Part shown: positions 46,749 to 52,854 of the stretch, in pieces
How positions within the stretch are numbered: the first letter of the stretch is position 1
Layout: each line of letters opens with the position of its first letter
Origin: Actinomycetospora sp. NBRC 106375
GTDB lineage: Bacteria; Actinomycetota; Actinomycetes; Mycobacteriales; Pseudonocardiaceae
Length of the DNA: 52,854 bases
NCBI RefSeq assembly: GCF_030269665.1
Contig: NZ_BSTS01000028.1
Span: 1-52,854 of the forward strand
Direction: 5' to 3'
Translations under genes and position numbers: made by a program
The notes under the pieces: model-generated
Databases searched by the model: none
What the model saw: the letters and a program-made list of their open reading frames with translations, nothing else
What the model was told of the DNA's origin: nothing

Positions 46749-47141
46749 CTAGCGAGTGCCCTCCGATCGACTGCTCTCGGTCCGGACGGCGGAGTCGTCG
46801 TGCAGGACGTCCTCACACCGGACGAGGCTCGCGACCCGGCACACCTGCCGTGACGGACGCACGACGCGGACGGTCGCGCTGTGCCGGACGGCGAGCTGAC
46901 GCAGCTCGATGAGCGCGGTGATCCCCTTCGCCGAGCAGAAGCTCACCCCGGCGAGATCCAGGACGAGGACGCGCCGACCGCCGGCCAGCTCCTCGCCGGC
47001 CGCCTCGAGCAGCGACGACGCGACCGCGAGGTCGACATCGCCCACGACCTCGAGCACGACGGAGTCCGGCGAACGCCAGGGGGAGCGGACGGGGCACTCG
47101 TCGGCGGGATCGCGGGGACGCGGCACCCGACCGTCAGACAT
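46749..47141 (-). CDS. STAS-domain protein (anti-sigma-factor-antagonist-like)
   Basis: 130 residues from ATG 47141. The STAS core is VVLEVVGDVDLAVASSLLEA, GRRVLVLDLAGVSFCSAKGI and ALIELRQLAVRHSATVRVVR. The phosphorylatable position is S70 in FCSAKG, where SpoIIAA-type proteins usually have DSxG; here Cys replaces the Asp. No anti-sigma kinase or sigma gene is adjacent, so the partner is elsewhere. The 25-residue polar N-terminus is family-atypical. Confidence 0.82.
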   Translation of the reverse strand: MSDGRVPRPRDPADECPVRSPWRSPDSVVLEVVGDVDLAVASSLLEAAGEELAGGRRVLVLDLAGVSFCSAKGITALIELRQLAVRHSATVRVVRPSRQVCRVASLVRCEDVLHDDSAVRTESSRSEGTR

Positions 47142-47234
47142 CGTCGCGCCCTCGGGCGCCGGCAGGCGGGTCGTGCGGGCGGCAGCACCTGACGGGGGCG
47201 TCCGGCTCGCCTGCGGAGAGCGGCATCAGGGCTC

Positions 47235-47468
47235 CTACGTCGGCTCGAGGTGCACGACGCACGTGGGCTCGATCAACGGGCTCGTCGAGGCGCCGCAGCG
47301 GTAGGCCGCGTTGGCGAGCACCGAGCACGCGCATCCCGCGGCCCGGGCCGCGGGGCTCCCCGGCAGCAACGGTGCCGCGGCGGGAGCGGGTGTCGACGTG
47401 CCGGACGCCGGCGCCGGCGGGCGTCCGGGCGGTGCTTCGGGCTCCGTCGAGGGTTCCGTCGAGCTCAT
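47235..47468 (-). CDS. Small Cys-containing protein (CxC...C...CxxH-like), unknown
   Basis: 77 residues from ATG 47468 (an ATG at 47489 adds seven). The first 40 residues are a Pro/Ala/Ser-rich linker. The C-terminal 33 residues contain GCACSVLANAAYRCG and EPTCVVHLEPT, that is C-x-C, then C, then C-x2-H, a pattern compatible with one zinc site. Similar short C-terminal Cys/His modules occur in small actinobacterial proteins, but I cannot name a family. It shares the strand of the STAS gene. Confidence 0.5.
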   Translation of the reverse strand: MSSTEPSTEPEAPPGRPPAPASGTSTPAPAAAPLLPGSPAARAAGCACSVLANAAYRCGASTSPLIEPTCVVHLEPT

Positions 47469-47609
47469 CGCCCACCGAGTGTTCGGCATCTCCGCGCGGC
47501 GCGGGGGGCTCGTGCGGGAACTAATTGTCGGATCCCGGGCGTCCTCGGCTCCGCGCGATCGGCACGGCGACCGCCTCGCGCCGTGATCGCGCCCCTCGGC
47601 CTCGCGCTG

Positions 47610-47656
47610 GTTACTGGCTGGTATCTCTCGCCTGGCGATCGATACCAGCCAGTAAC
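47610..47656. repeat. Perfect 16-bp inverted repeat spanning a stop codon
   Basis: GTTACTGGCTGGTATC (47610-47625) and GATACCAGCCAGTAAC (47641-47656) are exact complements around a 15-bp spacer. The repeat contains the stop (TTA 47611-47613) and last codons of the minus-strand gene at 47611. It is less GC-rich than its surroundings and has no T-tract on either side. It may be an unusual terminator hairpin, a regulator site or a repetitive extragenic palindrome. Confidence 0.75.
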
Positions 47657-48069
47657 TGCGTCGGAACGGCAAGGGGCGGAGGACCGTCGCCGCACCAGGC
47701 CCACGCCAGCGTCGCCCGGACCCCATCGCACCAGCCGGGTCGGGCGGCCAGGTCCGGGGTGAACGCGTCCGGACGCTGCGCGGCCGCCCACTCGGCCTCG
47801 ATGAGGTCGGGGCGGGCGGGCCAGCCGCGCAGCGTCACCGGCGACCGTGCCTGGCCGCCGCACAGCGCCGTGCGCATCGGCAGGGCGGCCATCCATCGGC
47901 ACGTGTGGACGACGGCGTCGACATAGCCGTCGACATAGCCGTCGACGTCGCCGGGGTCGGCCGCCTCGGCCCGGCCCACCGCCTCCCGCCAGACGGCCAC
48001 GAACGCCTCGCGCGGCACGCCGAGGTTCCGCGGCGGAATGCGCGCGGCGTCGGCGTCCGTCGGCTTCAC
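47611..48069 (-). CDS. Hypothetical protein with an internal VDGY repeat
   Basis: 152 residues from GTG 48069. VHTCRWMAALPMRTALCGGQ, LIEAEWAAAQRPDAF and GWCDGVRATLAWAWCGDGPP show conserved-looking Trp/Cys positions. A short internal repeat (VDGYVDGYVDAV) comes from a 12-bp duplication. The C-terminus (GIDRQARDTSQ) is encoded inside the 16-bp inverted repeat at 47610-47656, so the original end may have been different. It diverges from the leader peptide and flavin monooxygenase gene across about 60 bp. Function not recognised. Confidence 0.6.
   Translation of the reverse strand: MKPTDADAARIPPRNLGVPREAFVAVWREAVGRAEAADPGDVDGYVDGYVDAVVHTCRWMAALPMRTALCGGQARSPVTLRGWPARPDLIEAEWAAAQRPDAFTPDLAARPGWCDGVRATLAWAWCGDGPPPLAVPTQLLAGIDRQARDTSQ
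47917..47940. repeat. Two tandem 12-bp copies inside the hypothetical gene
   Basis: GTCGACATAGCC occurs twice in direct tandem, followed by a partial third unit GTCGACGTCG. It encodes the VDGY repeats in frame on the minus strand. Confidence 0.8.
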
Positions 48070-48117
48070 GGGTCCAGCGTGACATCGCCGGCGGGGTCCG
48101 CCGAGGGCTCGCCGGGT

Positions 48118-48123
48118 TAGGGT
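48118..48123 (+). promoter_or_regulatory. -10 element of a leaderless promoter for the leader peptide
   Basis: TAGGGT ends 7 bp before the GTG at 48131, so the leader peptide is likely translated from the very 5' end of the transcript. Confidence 0.45.
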
Positions 48124-48130
48124 CCTCCCC

Positions 48131-48208
48131 GTGTCCGCTCCGACGCTGCTGACGACGCGGGGTCACATCGACCTCGCCCGCGTGGCGTCCGCGCTCTGTC
48201 GCGGCTGA
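48131..48208 (+). CDS. Cysteine-containing leader peptide upstream of a sulfur-acquisition-type monooxygenase
   Basis: GTG 48131 to TGA 48208, 25 residues, too short for ordinary gene calling. The core LLTTRGHIDLARVASALCRG matches the small actinobacterial leader-peptide pattern (LLTxRxHxDLxRVxSAxCR) that I know as placed in front of sulfate and sulfonate uptake or cysteine-related genes. A single Cys codon (TGT) lies three codons before the stop, where ribosome stalling on scarce Cys-tRNA could signal. It sits about 90 bp upstream of the DszC/SfnB-like gene, which fits sulfur control. The attenuation mechanism itself is inferred. Confidence 0.8.
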   Translation: MSAPTLLTTRGHIDLARVASALCRG

Positions 48209-48299
48209 GTCGATCGATCCGTCTCCCTGCCGATCCCTCAGCCGTGCTCCCGGGTCGCGCCGGCTGTCGCCGCGCGCCCGGCCGCGAAAGGACACACCC

Positions 48300-49502
48300 A
48301 CGACCGCGACGGTCAGCACGTCGACCACCAGCGACGACCAGCTCGACGAGATCTTCAGCCCCGTCTTCGCGCGGATCGCCGAGGGCGCCGTCCAGCGCGA
48401 GCAGGACCGTGCGCTCGCCCGTGACGAGGTCGCGGCCCTCAACGAGGTGCGGTTCGGGGCCCTGCGCGTCCCGACCGGGCTCGGGGGCTACGGCGTCTCG
48501 GTGCGCCAGCTGTTCCGCCAGCTCGTCCTCCTCGCCGCGGCGGAGTCGAACCTGCCGCAGGCGCTGCGCGTGCACTGGTGGTTCGTCGAGGAGCAGCTGC
48601 TCGCCGCGCCCGGGCCGGAGCGGGAGCGCTGGCTGCGCGCGGCGGCCGACGGCGGGCTCGTGGGCAACGCGATCTCGGAGCCGGGCGTCGGCGCGATCGA
48701 CCGGTACAGCACCACGCTGACGTCGCACGGGGACGGCCTGCGCCTCGACGGCACGAAGTACTACAGCACCGGCAGCCTCTACTCCGACCACATCGTCGTG
48801 GCCGCCGACCGGGATGGCGAGCGGGTCGCGGTGCTCGTCGACGCGGACGCCGACGGCGTGACCCAGCACGACGACTGGGACGGTTTCGGCCAGCGCACCA
48901 CGGCCAGCGGCACCACGGAGTTCACCGATGTCGCCGTCACCGGCGACCGGGTGCTCGGCCCCGGGTACGGGACGCCGGGCCGGACCTACGGGACCGCCTA
49001 CCTGCAGCTGGTGCAGCTCTCGGTGCTCGCCGGGATCGCGCGGCGCGCCACCGACGACGTCGCCGGCTGGGTCCGCGACCGCACCCGCACCTTCACCCAC
49101 GCCGCCGCCGACCTCCCGCGCCACGACCCGCTCGTGCAGCAGGTGATCGGCCGGCTGTCGGCCACGGCGTACGCGGCGCGCACGCTGGTCCTCGAAGTCG
49201 CCGACCAGCTCGACCACCTCCTCGCCACCGACAGCGCGGACGCCGAGCTGCTCGACCGCGTCGAGCTCGACGTGGCGCGGGCGCAGGCCGTGGTGATCCC
49301 GTCGGTGCTCGACGCGACGACGCAGCTTTTCGAGGTCGGCGGCGCGTCGATCACCTCGGAGAAGCTGCGGCTGGACCGCCACTGGCGCAACGCCCGCACG
49401 GTCTCGGTGCACAACCCGCTGATCTACAAGCTGCAGACCGTCGGCGACCACGTGCTCAACGGCTCCGAGCTGCCCTACGCCTGGAGCGCCGGGCGACGCT
49501 GA
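48300..49502 (+). CDS. DszC/SfnB-type acyl-CoA-dehydrogenase-fold flavin monooxygenase, apparent ACG start
   Basis: 400 residues if translated from ACG 48300. This codon lies 8 bases after GAAAGGA, and the frame from there already reads DDQLDEIFSPVFARIAEGAV, typical N-terminal helix of the family. The first canonical in-frame start is GTG 48447, which would cut 49 residues and leave 351. Motifs: GNAISEPGVGAI, DGTKYYSTGSLYSDHIVVAA, DWDGFGQRTTASGTTEFTDV, and the diagnostic LDRHWRNARTVSVHNPL near the C-terminus, as in DszC and SfnB. These use FMNH2 and O2 to oxidise organosulfur compounds. With the leader peptide this suggests a sulfur-scavenging role. Confidence 0.85.
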   Translation, partial: TTATVSTSTTSDDQLDEIFSPVFARIAEGAVQREQDRALARDEVAALNEVRFGALRVPTGLGGYGVSVRQLFRQLVLLAAAESNLPQALRVHWWFVEEQLLAAPGPERERWLRAAADGGLVGNAISEPGVGAIDRYSTTLTSHGDGLRLDGTKYYSTGSLYSDHIVVAADRDGERVAVLVDADADGVTQHDDWDGFGQRTTASGTTEFTDVAVTGDRVLGPGYGTPGRTYGTAYLQLVQLSVLAGIARRATDDVAGWVRDRTRTFTHAAADLPRHDPLVQQVIGRLSATAYAARTLVLEVADQLDHLLATDSADAELLDRVELDVARAQAVVIPSVLDATTQLFEVGGASITSEKLRLDRHWRNARTVSVHNPLIYKLQTVGDHVLNGSELPYAWSAGRR

Positions 49503-49505
49503 CGC

Positions 49506-49961
49506 TCACTCGCGCTCGACCCGGCGCAGCCCCTCCGCGGGCGTCCACCACTCGACGACCAGCAGGGTCGCCTCCGGATTCAGGTGGGTGTGCACCACCT
49601 CGCTGATGTCGGCGCGGAAGAGATCGCCGTCGGGGCCGTCCGTGATCGCCCCGGCGGCGACCGCCCGCCCGGCGATCTTCGCCTCACCGGGCCACTGCGC
49701 CTCGTGCCCCTCGACGGGATCGACCGTGGCGCTGTGCAGCGCGAACCGGGGGTCCCGACGCAGGTCCGCGCCCTTGCGGGCCTTCGGCATCGAGCCGAAG
49801 GTCAGCTCGCCGTCGTCGAAGACGGTCTCGATCCCGGAGATGCGCGGCCCGCCGTCGGCGCGCAGCGTCGCGATCGTCTTGTGCTTGTGCGCCTCGAACA
49901 GGGCCCGCACACGCTCCGCGAAGTCCGGCGCCGCTTCCTCGACGTCCCGCCACGTGGTCAC
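49506..49961 (-). CDS. Pyridoxamine-5'-phosphate-oxidase-like (PPOX/F420-type split barrel) protein
   Basis: 151 residues from GTG 49961. The split beta-barrel reads HKHKTIATLRADGGPRISGI, ELTFGSMPKARKGADLRRDP and RFALHSATVDPVEG, followed by EAKIAGRAVAAG and VVHTHLNPEATLLVVEWWTP. The small size and actinobacterial context fit flavin- or F420-binding reductases rather than PdxH. It converges with the flavin monooxygenase gene, 3 bp apart, so functional linkage is not implied by transcription. Confidence 0.82.
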   Translation of the reverse strand: MTTWRDVEEAAPDFAERVRALFEAHKHKTIATLRADGGPRISGIETVFDDGELTFGSMPKARKGADLRRDPRFALHSATVDPVEGHEAQWPGEAKIAGRAVAAGAITDGPDGDLFRADISEVVHTHLNPEATLLVVEWWTPAEGLRRVERE

Positions 49962-50085
49962 GCACGGATCGTCGCACCGGATACCGACAACTCCGGGGAG
50001 CCCGGGGAGTGCGCCGCAGACGGGCGGGGTACGCCGCGGCCTGCCACGCTGTCGACGGGTCGCTGTCGACGAGGAGGACTCAGGC

Positions 50086-50925
50086 ATGTCCACCGGCGAT
50101 CCCGTCGGCCTCCGCGTGATGACTTTCAACATCCGGGGCTTCACGACACCGGTGGACGGTCGGCACCGGTGGTCGCTGCGGGCCGACCACAACGTGGCGA
50201 CCATCCGCGAGCAGGAGCCGGACCTGGTCGGCGTCCAGGAGCTCCAGGCCGAGAGCTTCGCGACGTACCGCGAGCAGCTGGGGGAGTACGAGGTCGTGCT
50301 CGGGCCGGCGGCAGGGCGGGGCCGGCGGCACGAGTACAACGCGATCCTGTTCGACCCCGGCCGCCTGGAGGTCGTCGACGCCGGCGGGTTCTGGCTCAGC
50401 GAGACCCCGGAGACGCGGTCGGCGTCGTGGGGCACGCAGAACGTCCGCGCCGCGAACTGGCTGACGTTCGCGGTCCGCGGCACCGGCGCGAGGTTCCGGC
50501 ACGTCAACGTCCACCTCGACCACTGGAGCGGCCTCGCCCGCGACCGGAGCGCGGAGCTCCTGGTGCGCCGGCTCGGCGACGAGGGACTCCCCACGGTGGT
50601 GACCGGCGACTTCAACTGCCCGCCCGGTCCGGGGCCCCACCGGACGTTCCTGGCGCGCGGCTTCGAGGACACCTACGCCGAGCAGGGTCCCGACGACGGC
50701 ACCTTCCACGGGTTCGGCGGGGTCACCTTCGCGGCGGCGCGCGGGTTCCACCGCTGGCGGCACGGGCCGCGCCCCCTGCGCCTCGACTGGATCCTCGTCG
50801 GGGACGGTGACGGCGGCGGACGGTGGCGCGTCGAGCACGCCGCGATCGTGCGCGACCGCGACCCGGCCACCGGCGCGCCGCCGAGCGACCACGACCCGGT
50901 ACTGGCGGAGCTCTCGCTCACCTAG
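50086..50925 (+). CDS. Endonuclease/exonuclease/phosphatase (EEP) family protein
   Basis: 279 residues from ATG 50086 (GAGGAGG upstream). The EEP active-site series is in order: VMTFNIRGF (Asn), LVGVQELQ (Glu ligand), HVNVHLDHWSGLARDRSAEL (His/Asp), VVTGDFNCPPG (Asp/Asn) and the closing PPSDHDPVLAEL (Asp-His). DWILVG precedes the last motif. No signal peptide. Members cleave phosphodiesters in nucleic acids, inositides or sphingomyelin; closest in look to the mammalian CCR4-like/exonuclease III-type sugar-phosphate hydrolases. The next gene, a CDP-alcohol phosphotransferase, follows by about 30 bp. Confidence 0.88.
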   Translation: MSTGDPVGLRVMTFNIRGFTTPVDGRHRWSLRADHNVATIREQEPDLVGVQELQAESFATYREQLGEYEVVLGPAAGRGRRHEYNAILFDPGRLEVVDAGGFWLSETPETRSASWGTQNVRAANWLTFAVRGTGARFRHVNVHLDHWSGLARDRSAELLVRRLGDEGLPTVVTGDFNCPPGPGPHRTFLARGFEDTYAEQGPDDGTFHGFGGVTFAAARGFHRWRHGPRPLRLDWILVGDGDGGGRWRVEHAAIVRDRDPATGAPPSDHDPVLAELSLT

Positions 50926-50953
50926 TCTCCGTCCGGACGAGCAGGGGGTGGGC

Positions 50954-51670
50954 GTGGACCTCGAGGAGTACCTCGACCGCTGGTCGCGCGCGCACGGCGA
51001 CTACGACGTGCGCTCCTCCCCACTGACGCGGCTCTGGCTGCGCATCGCCCACCGTCTCGCGTCGCCCCTTGCCGTGCGCGGTGTCCAGCCGACGCGGGTG
51101 ACCGCGGTCGGCCTCGTCGGCGCCCTCGCGGTGGGTGGCGTCGCCGCACTCGGGGGACGGTGGCCCCTGCTCGCCGCGGTCCTCGTCGTGGTCGTCGCGC
51201 TCCTCGACGGCGTCGACGGGGCCGTCGCGGAGATGACCGACGCCGCGACGGCCTGGGGGCGGGTGCTCGACCAGCTCGTCGACCGCGTCGGCGACCTCGC
51301 GATGATCGGCGGACTCTGGGCCCTGGGTGCCCCCGGCCCCGTGTGCGCGGCGGCCGCGGTGCTGACGATCCTCGACGAGGCGATCCGGTCCAGCGCGAGC
51401 GCGGCGGGTGTCGCGGAGGTGGGCCTGGTGACCTTCGCCGAGCGGCCGACGCGCCTGGTGCTGGGCGGCGTCTCGTTCGCGGCGGCGGGGGTCGTGCCGA
51501 CGGCGGCGGTACCGGTGGCGACGGTCGGCGCCTCGATCTGGCTGGTCCTGGCCGCGTTCGCGACCCTGCAGCTCGTGATCAACGTGCGGCGCCGGCTGCT
51601 CGGCGTGCCCCGGCACGGGTCGCCGACGGCCACGCACGAGCAGGACGGCGAGCCGCGCGGGGACCGGTAG
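50954..51670 (+). CDS. CDP-alcohol phosphatidyltransferase family protein with altered signature
   Basis: 238 residues from GTG 50954 (a GTG two codons upstream is also possible). The family signature D-x2-D-G-x2-A-R-x8-G-x3-D-x3-D is present as D85, D88, G89, A92, G102, D106 and D110, but the arginine is E93 ([10 protein letters not shown]). About five hydrophobic helices surround it ([46 protein letters not shown]). The family joins a CDP-activated lipid or alcohol to an acceptor alcohol at the membrane. The loss of Arg may change substrate or activity. A TAGTCT -10 element at 50923-50928 overlaps the upstream stop codon. Confidence 0.82.
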   Translation: MDLEEYLDRWSRAHGDYDVRSSPLTRLWLRIAHRLASPLAVRGVQPTRVTAVGLVGALAVGGVAALGGRWPLLAAVLVVVVALLDGVDGAVAEMTDAATAWGRVLDQLVDRVGDLAMIGGLWALGAPGPVCAAAAVLTILDEAIRSSASAAGVAEVGLVTFAERPTRLVLGGVSFAAAGVVPTAAVPVATVGASIWLVLAAFATLQLVINVRRRLLGVPRHGSPTATHEQDGEPRGDR

Positions 51671-51686
51671 CGGCGGACCACCGTGA

Positions 51687-51692
51687 TAGCGT
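51687..51692 (+). promoter_or_regulatory. -10 element of the cold-shock gene
   Basis: TAGCGT, giving a predicted start near 51699 and a leader of about 148 nt before the ATG at 51847, unusually long in this window. Confidence 0.4.
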
Positions 51693-51748
51693 CCACACGG
51701 TTGCCGTCACTTTTCCTCGCTGTGTTCGCGTCGTGGATCAGTCGATTT

Positions 51749-51832
51749 CGACTCCACCCGCAGCAGGGATTTCCTCGCCGTGTCCGTGGAGTCGGGCAGC
51801 TTCGACGGGCGGGTATCGACCCGTCGCCCGAC
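51749..51832 (+). ncRNA. Structured 5' UTR of the cold-shock gene with two mutually exclusive stems
   Basis: Stem A pairs CGACTCCAC (51749-51757) with GTGGAGTCG (51786-51794). Stem B pairs GTCGGG (51791-51796) with CCCGAC (51827-51832) and continues inside as CGACGGG (51803-51809) with CCCGTCG (51820-51826). The two stems share 51791-51794, so they cannot form together. Stem B ends 3 bases before the GAAAGAGG ribosome binding site. Cold-shock mRNAs of other bacteria have thermosensing leaders; a similar role here is inference. Confidence 0.5.
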
Positions 51833-51846
51833 ACGAAAGAGGATGT

Positions 51847-52050
51847 ATGTCCGACGGCACGGTCAAGTGGTTCAACTCCGAGAAGGGCTTCGGCTTCATC
51901 GCCCCCGAGGACGGCGGCAAGGACGTCTTCGTCCACTACTCGGCGATCGAGGGCAACGGCTTCAAGTCCCTCGACGAGGGCCAGCGCGTCTCCTTCGAGG
52001 TGAGCGAGGGCCCGAAGGGCCTGCAGGCGGACTCGGTCCGCGCGCTCTGA
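51847..52050 (+). CDS. Cold-shock domain protein
   Basis: 67 residues, the standard length. The start [20 protein letters not shown] includes RNP1 (KGFGFI); RNP2 is DVFVHYSAI. The end [13 protein letters not shown] is typical of actinobacterial CspA-like proteins. It binds single-stranded RNA/DNA and acts as an RNA chaperone. AAAGAGG lies 5 bases before the ATG. The leader upstream is structured and a strong terminator follows directly. Confidence 0.95.
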   Translation: MSDGTVKWFNSEKGFGFIAPEDGGKDVFVHYSAIEGNGFKSLDEGQRVSFEVSEGPKGLQADSVRAL

Positions 52051-52059
52051 GCACTGTGG

Positions 52060-52084
52060 TCCCGCGGCCGTCACGGCCGCGGGA
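52060..52084. terminator. Bidirectional hairpin terminator after the cold-shock gene
   Basis: TCCCGCGGCCG (52060-52070) and CGGCCGCGGGA (52074-52084) are perfect 11-bp arms with a TCA loop. It sits 10 bp after the csp stop and touches the stop of the convergent MmcQ-like gene at 52085, so it ends both transcripts. Confidence 0.8.
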
Positions 52085-52480
52085 TCACGGTCCCTTCCCC
52101 GCGAGCCCGTCGAGCCGCGCCACGAGGGTCCGCGGAGCCACCTGGCGGTAGGCGTCGGTGAGCACCTCGCGGACCTCCTCCCAGTCCGGTCCCTCGGGGC
52201 GGAGATCCAGGCGGAGGGCGACCCAGTCGCGGCCGCCGAAGGGCGGCGGGAAGTACTGCTCGGGGTCGGCGGCGACCAGCTCCCGCCGGGCGCCGGATGG
52301 TGCCGCGGCCCAGAGCGCGACGTGCGGCTCGTCGAGGTGGTGGTCCTCCGGGTCGACGAACTTCGCGAACGAGCGGCGGCGCACGAACCACGTGGGCGCG
52401 CCGTGGGTCGGGCCCTCGGTCACCTCGGGCAGGGCTGTGCAGACGCTCCGGACACCGTCGAGCAGAGCAGTGCGATCCAC
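52085..52480 (-). CDS. MmcQ/YjbR family DNA-binding-fold protein
   Basis: 131 residues from GTG 52480. LLDGVRSVCTALPEVTEGPT and HGAPTWFVRRRSFAKFVDPE, then ALWAAAPSGARRELVAADPE, YFPPPFGGRDWVALRLDLRP and a final helix EEVREVLTDAYRQVAPRTLV match the small CyaY-like fold of YjbR/MmcQ proteins. Their role is not established. The end is formed by the shared terminator. Confidence 0.88.
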   Translation of the reverse strand: MDRTALLDGVRSVCTALPEVTEGPTHGAPTWFVRRRSFAKFVDPEDHHLDEPHVALWAAAPSGARRELVAADPEQYFPPPFGGRDWVALRLDLRPEGPDWEEVREVLTDAYRQVAPRTLVARLDGLAGKGP

Positions 52481-52531
52481 CGGAAGCCCTCCGTGGCCGT
52501 ATCACCCGGCCGGGTGTCTCGTTACCTTTTC

Positions 52532-52732
52532 GTGACCGACTCACAGCGCACGGTGCCCTTCGCGACACCCCGGCGCACGAACGGTCCCAGCGTGCCGCGT
52601 CTGGTGCTGAGCGCGCTGGGTGTCTTCGCCCTTGCGCTGCTGCTCGTCACCGGGGCGGAGCTGTTTGTCGGCCATCCACTCACCGGTGGACATCCCGGCG
52701 AGACGTCGATGAGCGCACTGTTCGTGCCCTAG
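52532..52732 (+). CDS. Small single-pass membrane protein
   Basis: 66 residues from GTG 52532. A polar start is followed by one transmembrane helix (LVLSALGVFALALLLVTGAE, about 26-45) and a short outer tail ending PGETSMSALFVP. GTTACCTTTT just upstream is AT-rich but no clear ribosome binding site is present. The codon bias and hydrophobic pattern are convincing; function is unknown. It diverges from the MmcQ-like gene and ends 2 bases before the transposase remnant's stop on the other strand. Confidence 0.6.
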   Translation: MTDSQRTVPFATPRRTNGPSVPRLVLSALGVFALALLLVTGAELFVGHPLTGGHPGETSMSALFVP

Positions 52733-52734
52733 TA

Positions 52735-52854
52735 CTACAGCCTGAGTTGTAGTCGTCCGGCTCGGGTGCGGTAGTGGCATGCGCGGGCTCGGGCTTGGTG
52801 GCGTCGTCGCCAGAGTGACCAGGTCAAGATGCTGGTCAGGCAGCGGGTCGGGGT
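52735..52854 (-). pseudogene. Transposase C-terminal end (IS701/IS4-like), cut by window edge
   Basis: On the minus strand the frame from the edge reads LTSILTWSLWRRRHQARARA and ends GRLQLRL before TAG (52735-52737). A C-terminus with W-x-x-W-R-R-R-H-Q and a final LQLRL is typical of large actinobacterial DDE transposases of the IS701/IS4 type (from memory). Only 39 residues are visible. No terminal repeat can be assigned. Confidence 0.65.

Overview
The window is very GC-rich, with strong third-position G/C, frequent GTG starts and chains of ATGA/GTGA start-stop overlaps. Regulators include SARP, large ATP-binding LuxR proteins, a PknD-like kinase, TetR repressors, a NarL-type two-component system and a STAS protein, and several genes look leaderless. 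This points to a soil-type actinobacterium, most likely of the Pseudonocardiaceae/Pseudonocardia kind (inference; no rRNA or core marker is present). Both edges are cut inside transposase genes of different types (ISL3-like on the left, IS701/IS4-like on the right), so the window looks like a chromosomal segment ending at repeated elements.

Layout. 1-5 kb is a decayed zone: ISL3 tail, gene remnants, an MFS tail, and two copies of a tRNA 3' end about 3.6 kb apart. Between them lie an enolase-superfamily enzyme, a PanE-like reductase and a divergent TetR with a likely operator. 5-16.7 kb holds a membrane protein, a giant LuxR ATPase, a BrkB-like protein, a haloperoxidase-type hydrolase, and a SARP regulator flanked by an MBL hydrolase and two related alpha/beta-hydrolase-family proteins. 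16.7-22.4 kb holds a P450, a small membrane protein, a histidine kinase/response regulator pair, a sigma factor and a convergent sigma-region-2-only relative. 22.4-29.9 kb holds a Ser/Thr kinase with an extracytoplasmic beta-propeller, two GNATs, a DinB-like protein, an ArsR-SRPBCC fusion, a methyltransferase and a Wzz/BY-kinase-like protein with a degenerate P-loop.

29.96-43.07 kb is the functional heart: a catabolic gene cluster. A minus-strand operon (DUF35, thiolase-like, P450, TetR, SDR, acyl-CoA synthetase; most junctions overlap or are very short) diverges from a plus-strand operon (LLM flavin monooxygenase, two SDRs, PaaK-like CoA ligase, a 102-aa protein and a 43-aa ORF). A VOC protein, a SnoaL-like protein, an alpha/beta hydrolase and a DUF3237 protein follow. 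The intergenic region carries a SigA-like promoter and two inverted repeats. The gene set fits oxidation of a cyclic or branched hydrophobic substrate (terpenoid, steroid-like or alicyclic ketone), CoA activation and retro-aldol or thiolytic cleavage; the substrate is unknown.

43-52.85 kb holds a membrane-anchored lipase-like hydrolase, small unknown proteins, a LuxR ATPase with a GNAT-like insert, a STAS protein, a DszC/SfnB-type flavin monooxygenase preceded by a leaderless cysteine-containing leader peptide and apparently starting at ACG, a PPOX-like protein, an EEP-family nuclease/phosphatase, a CDP-alcohol phosphotransferase with an altered signature, a cold-shock gene with a switch-like 5' UTR, an MmcQ/YjbR protein, a small membrane protein and the right-hand transposase tail.
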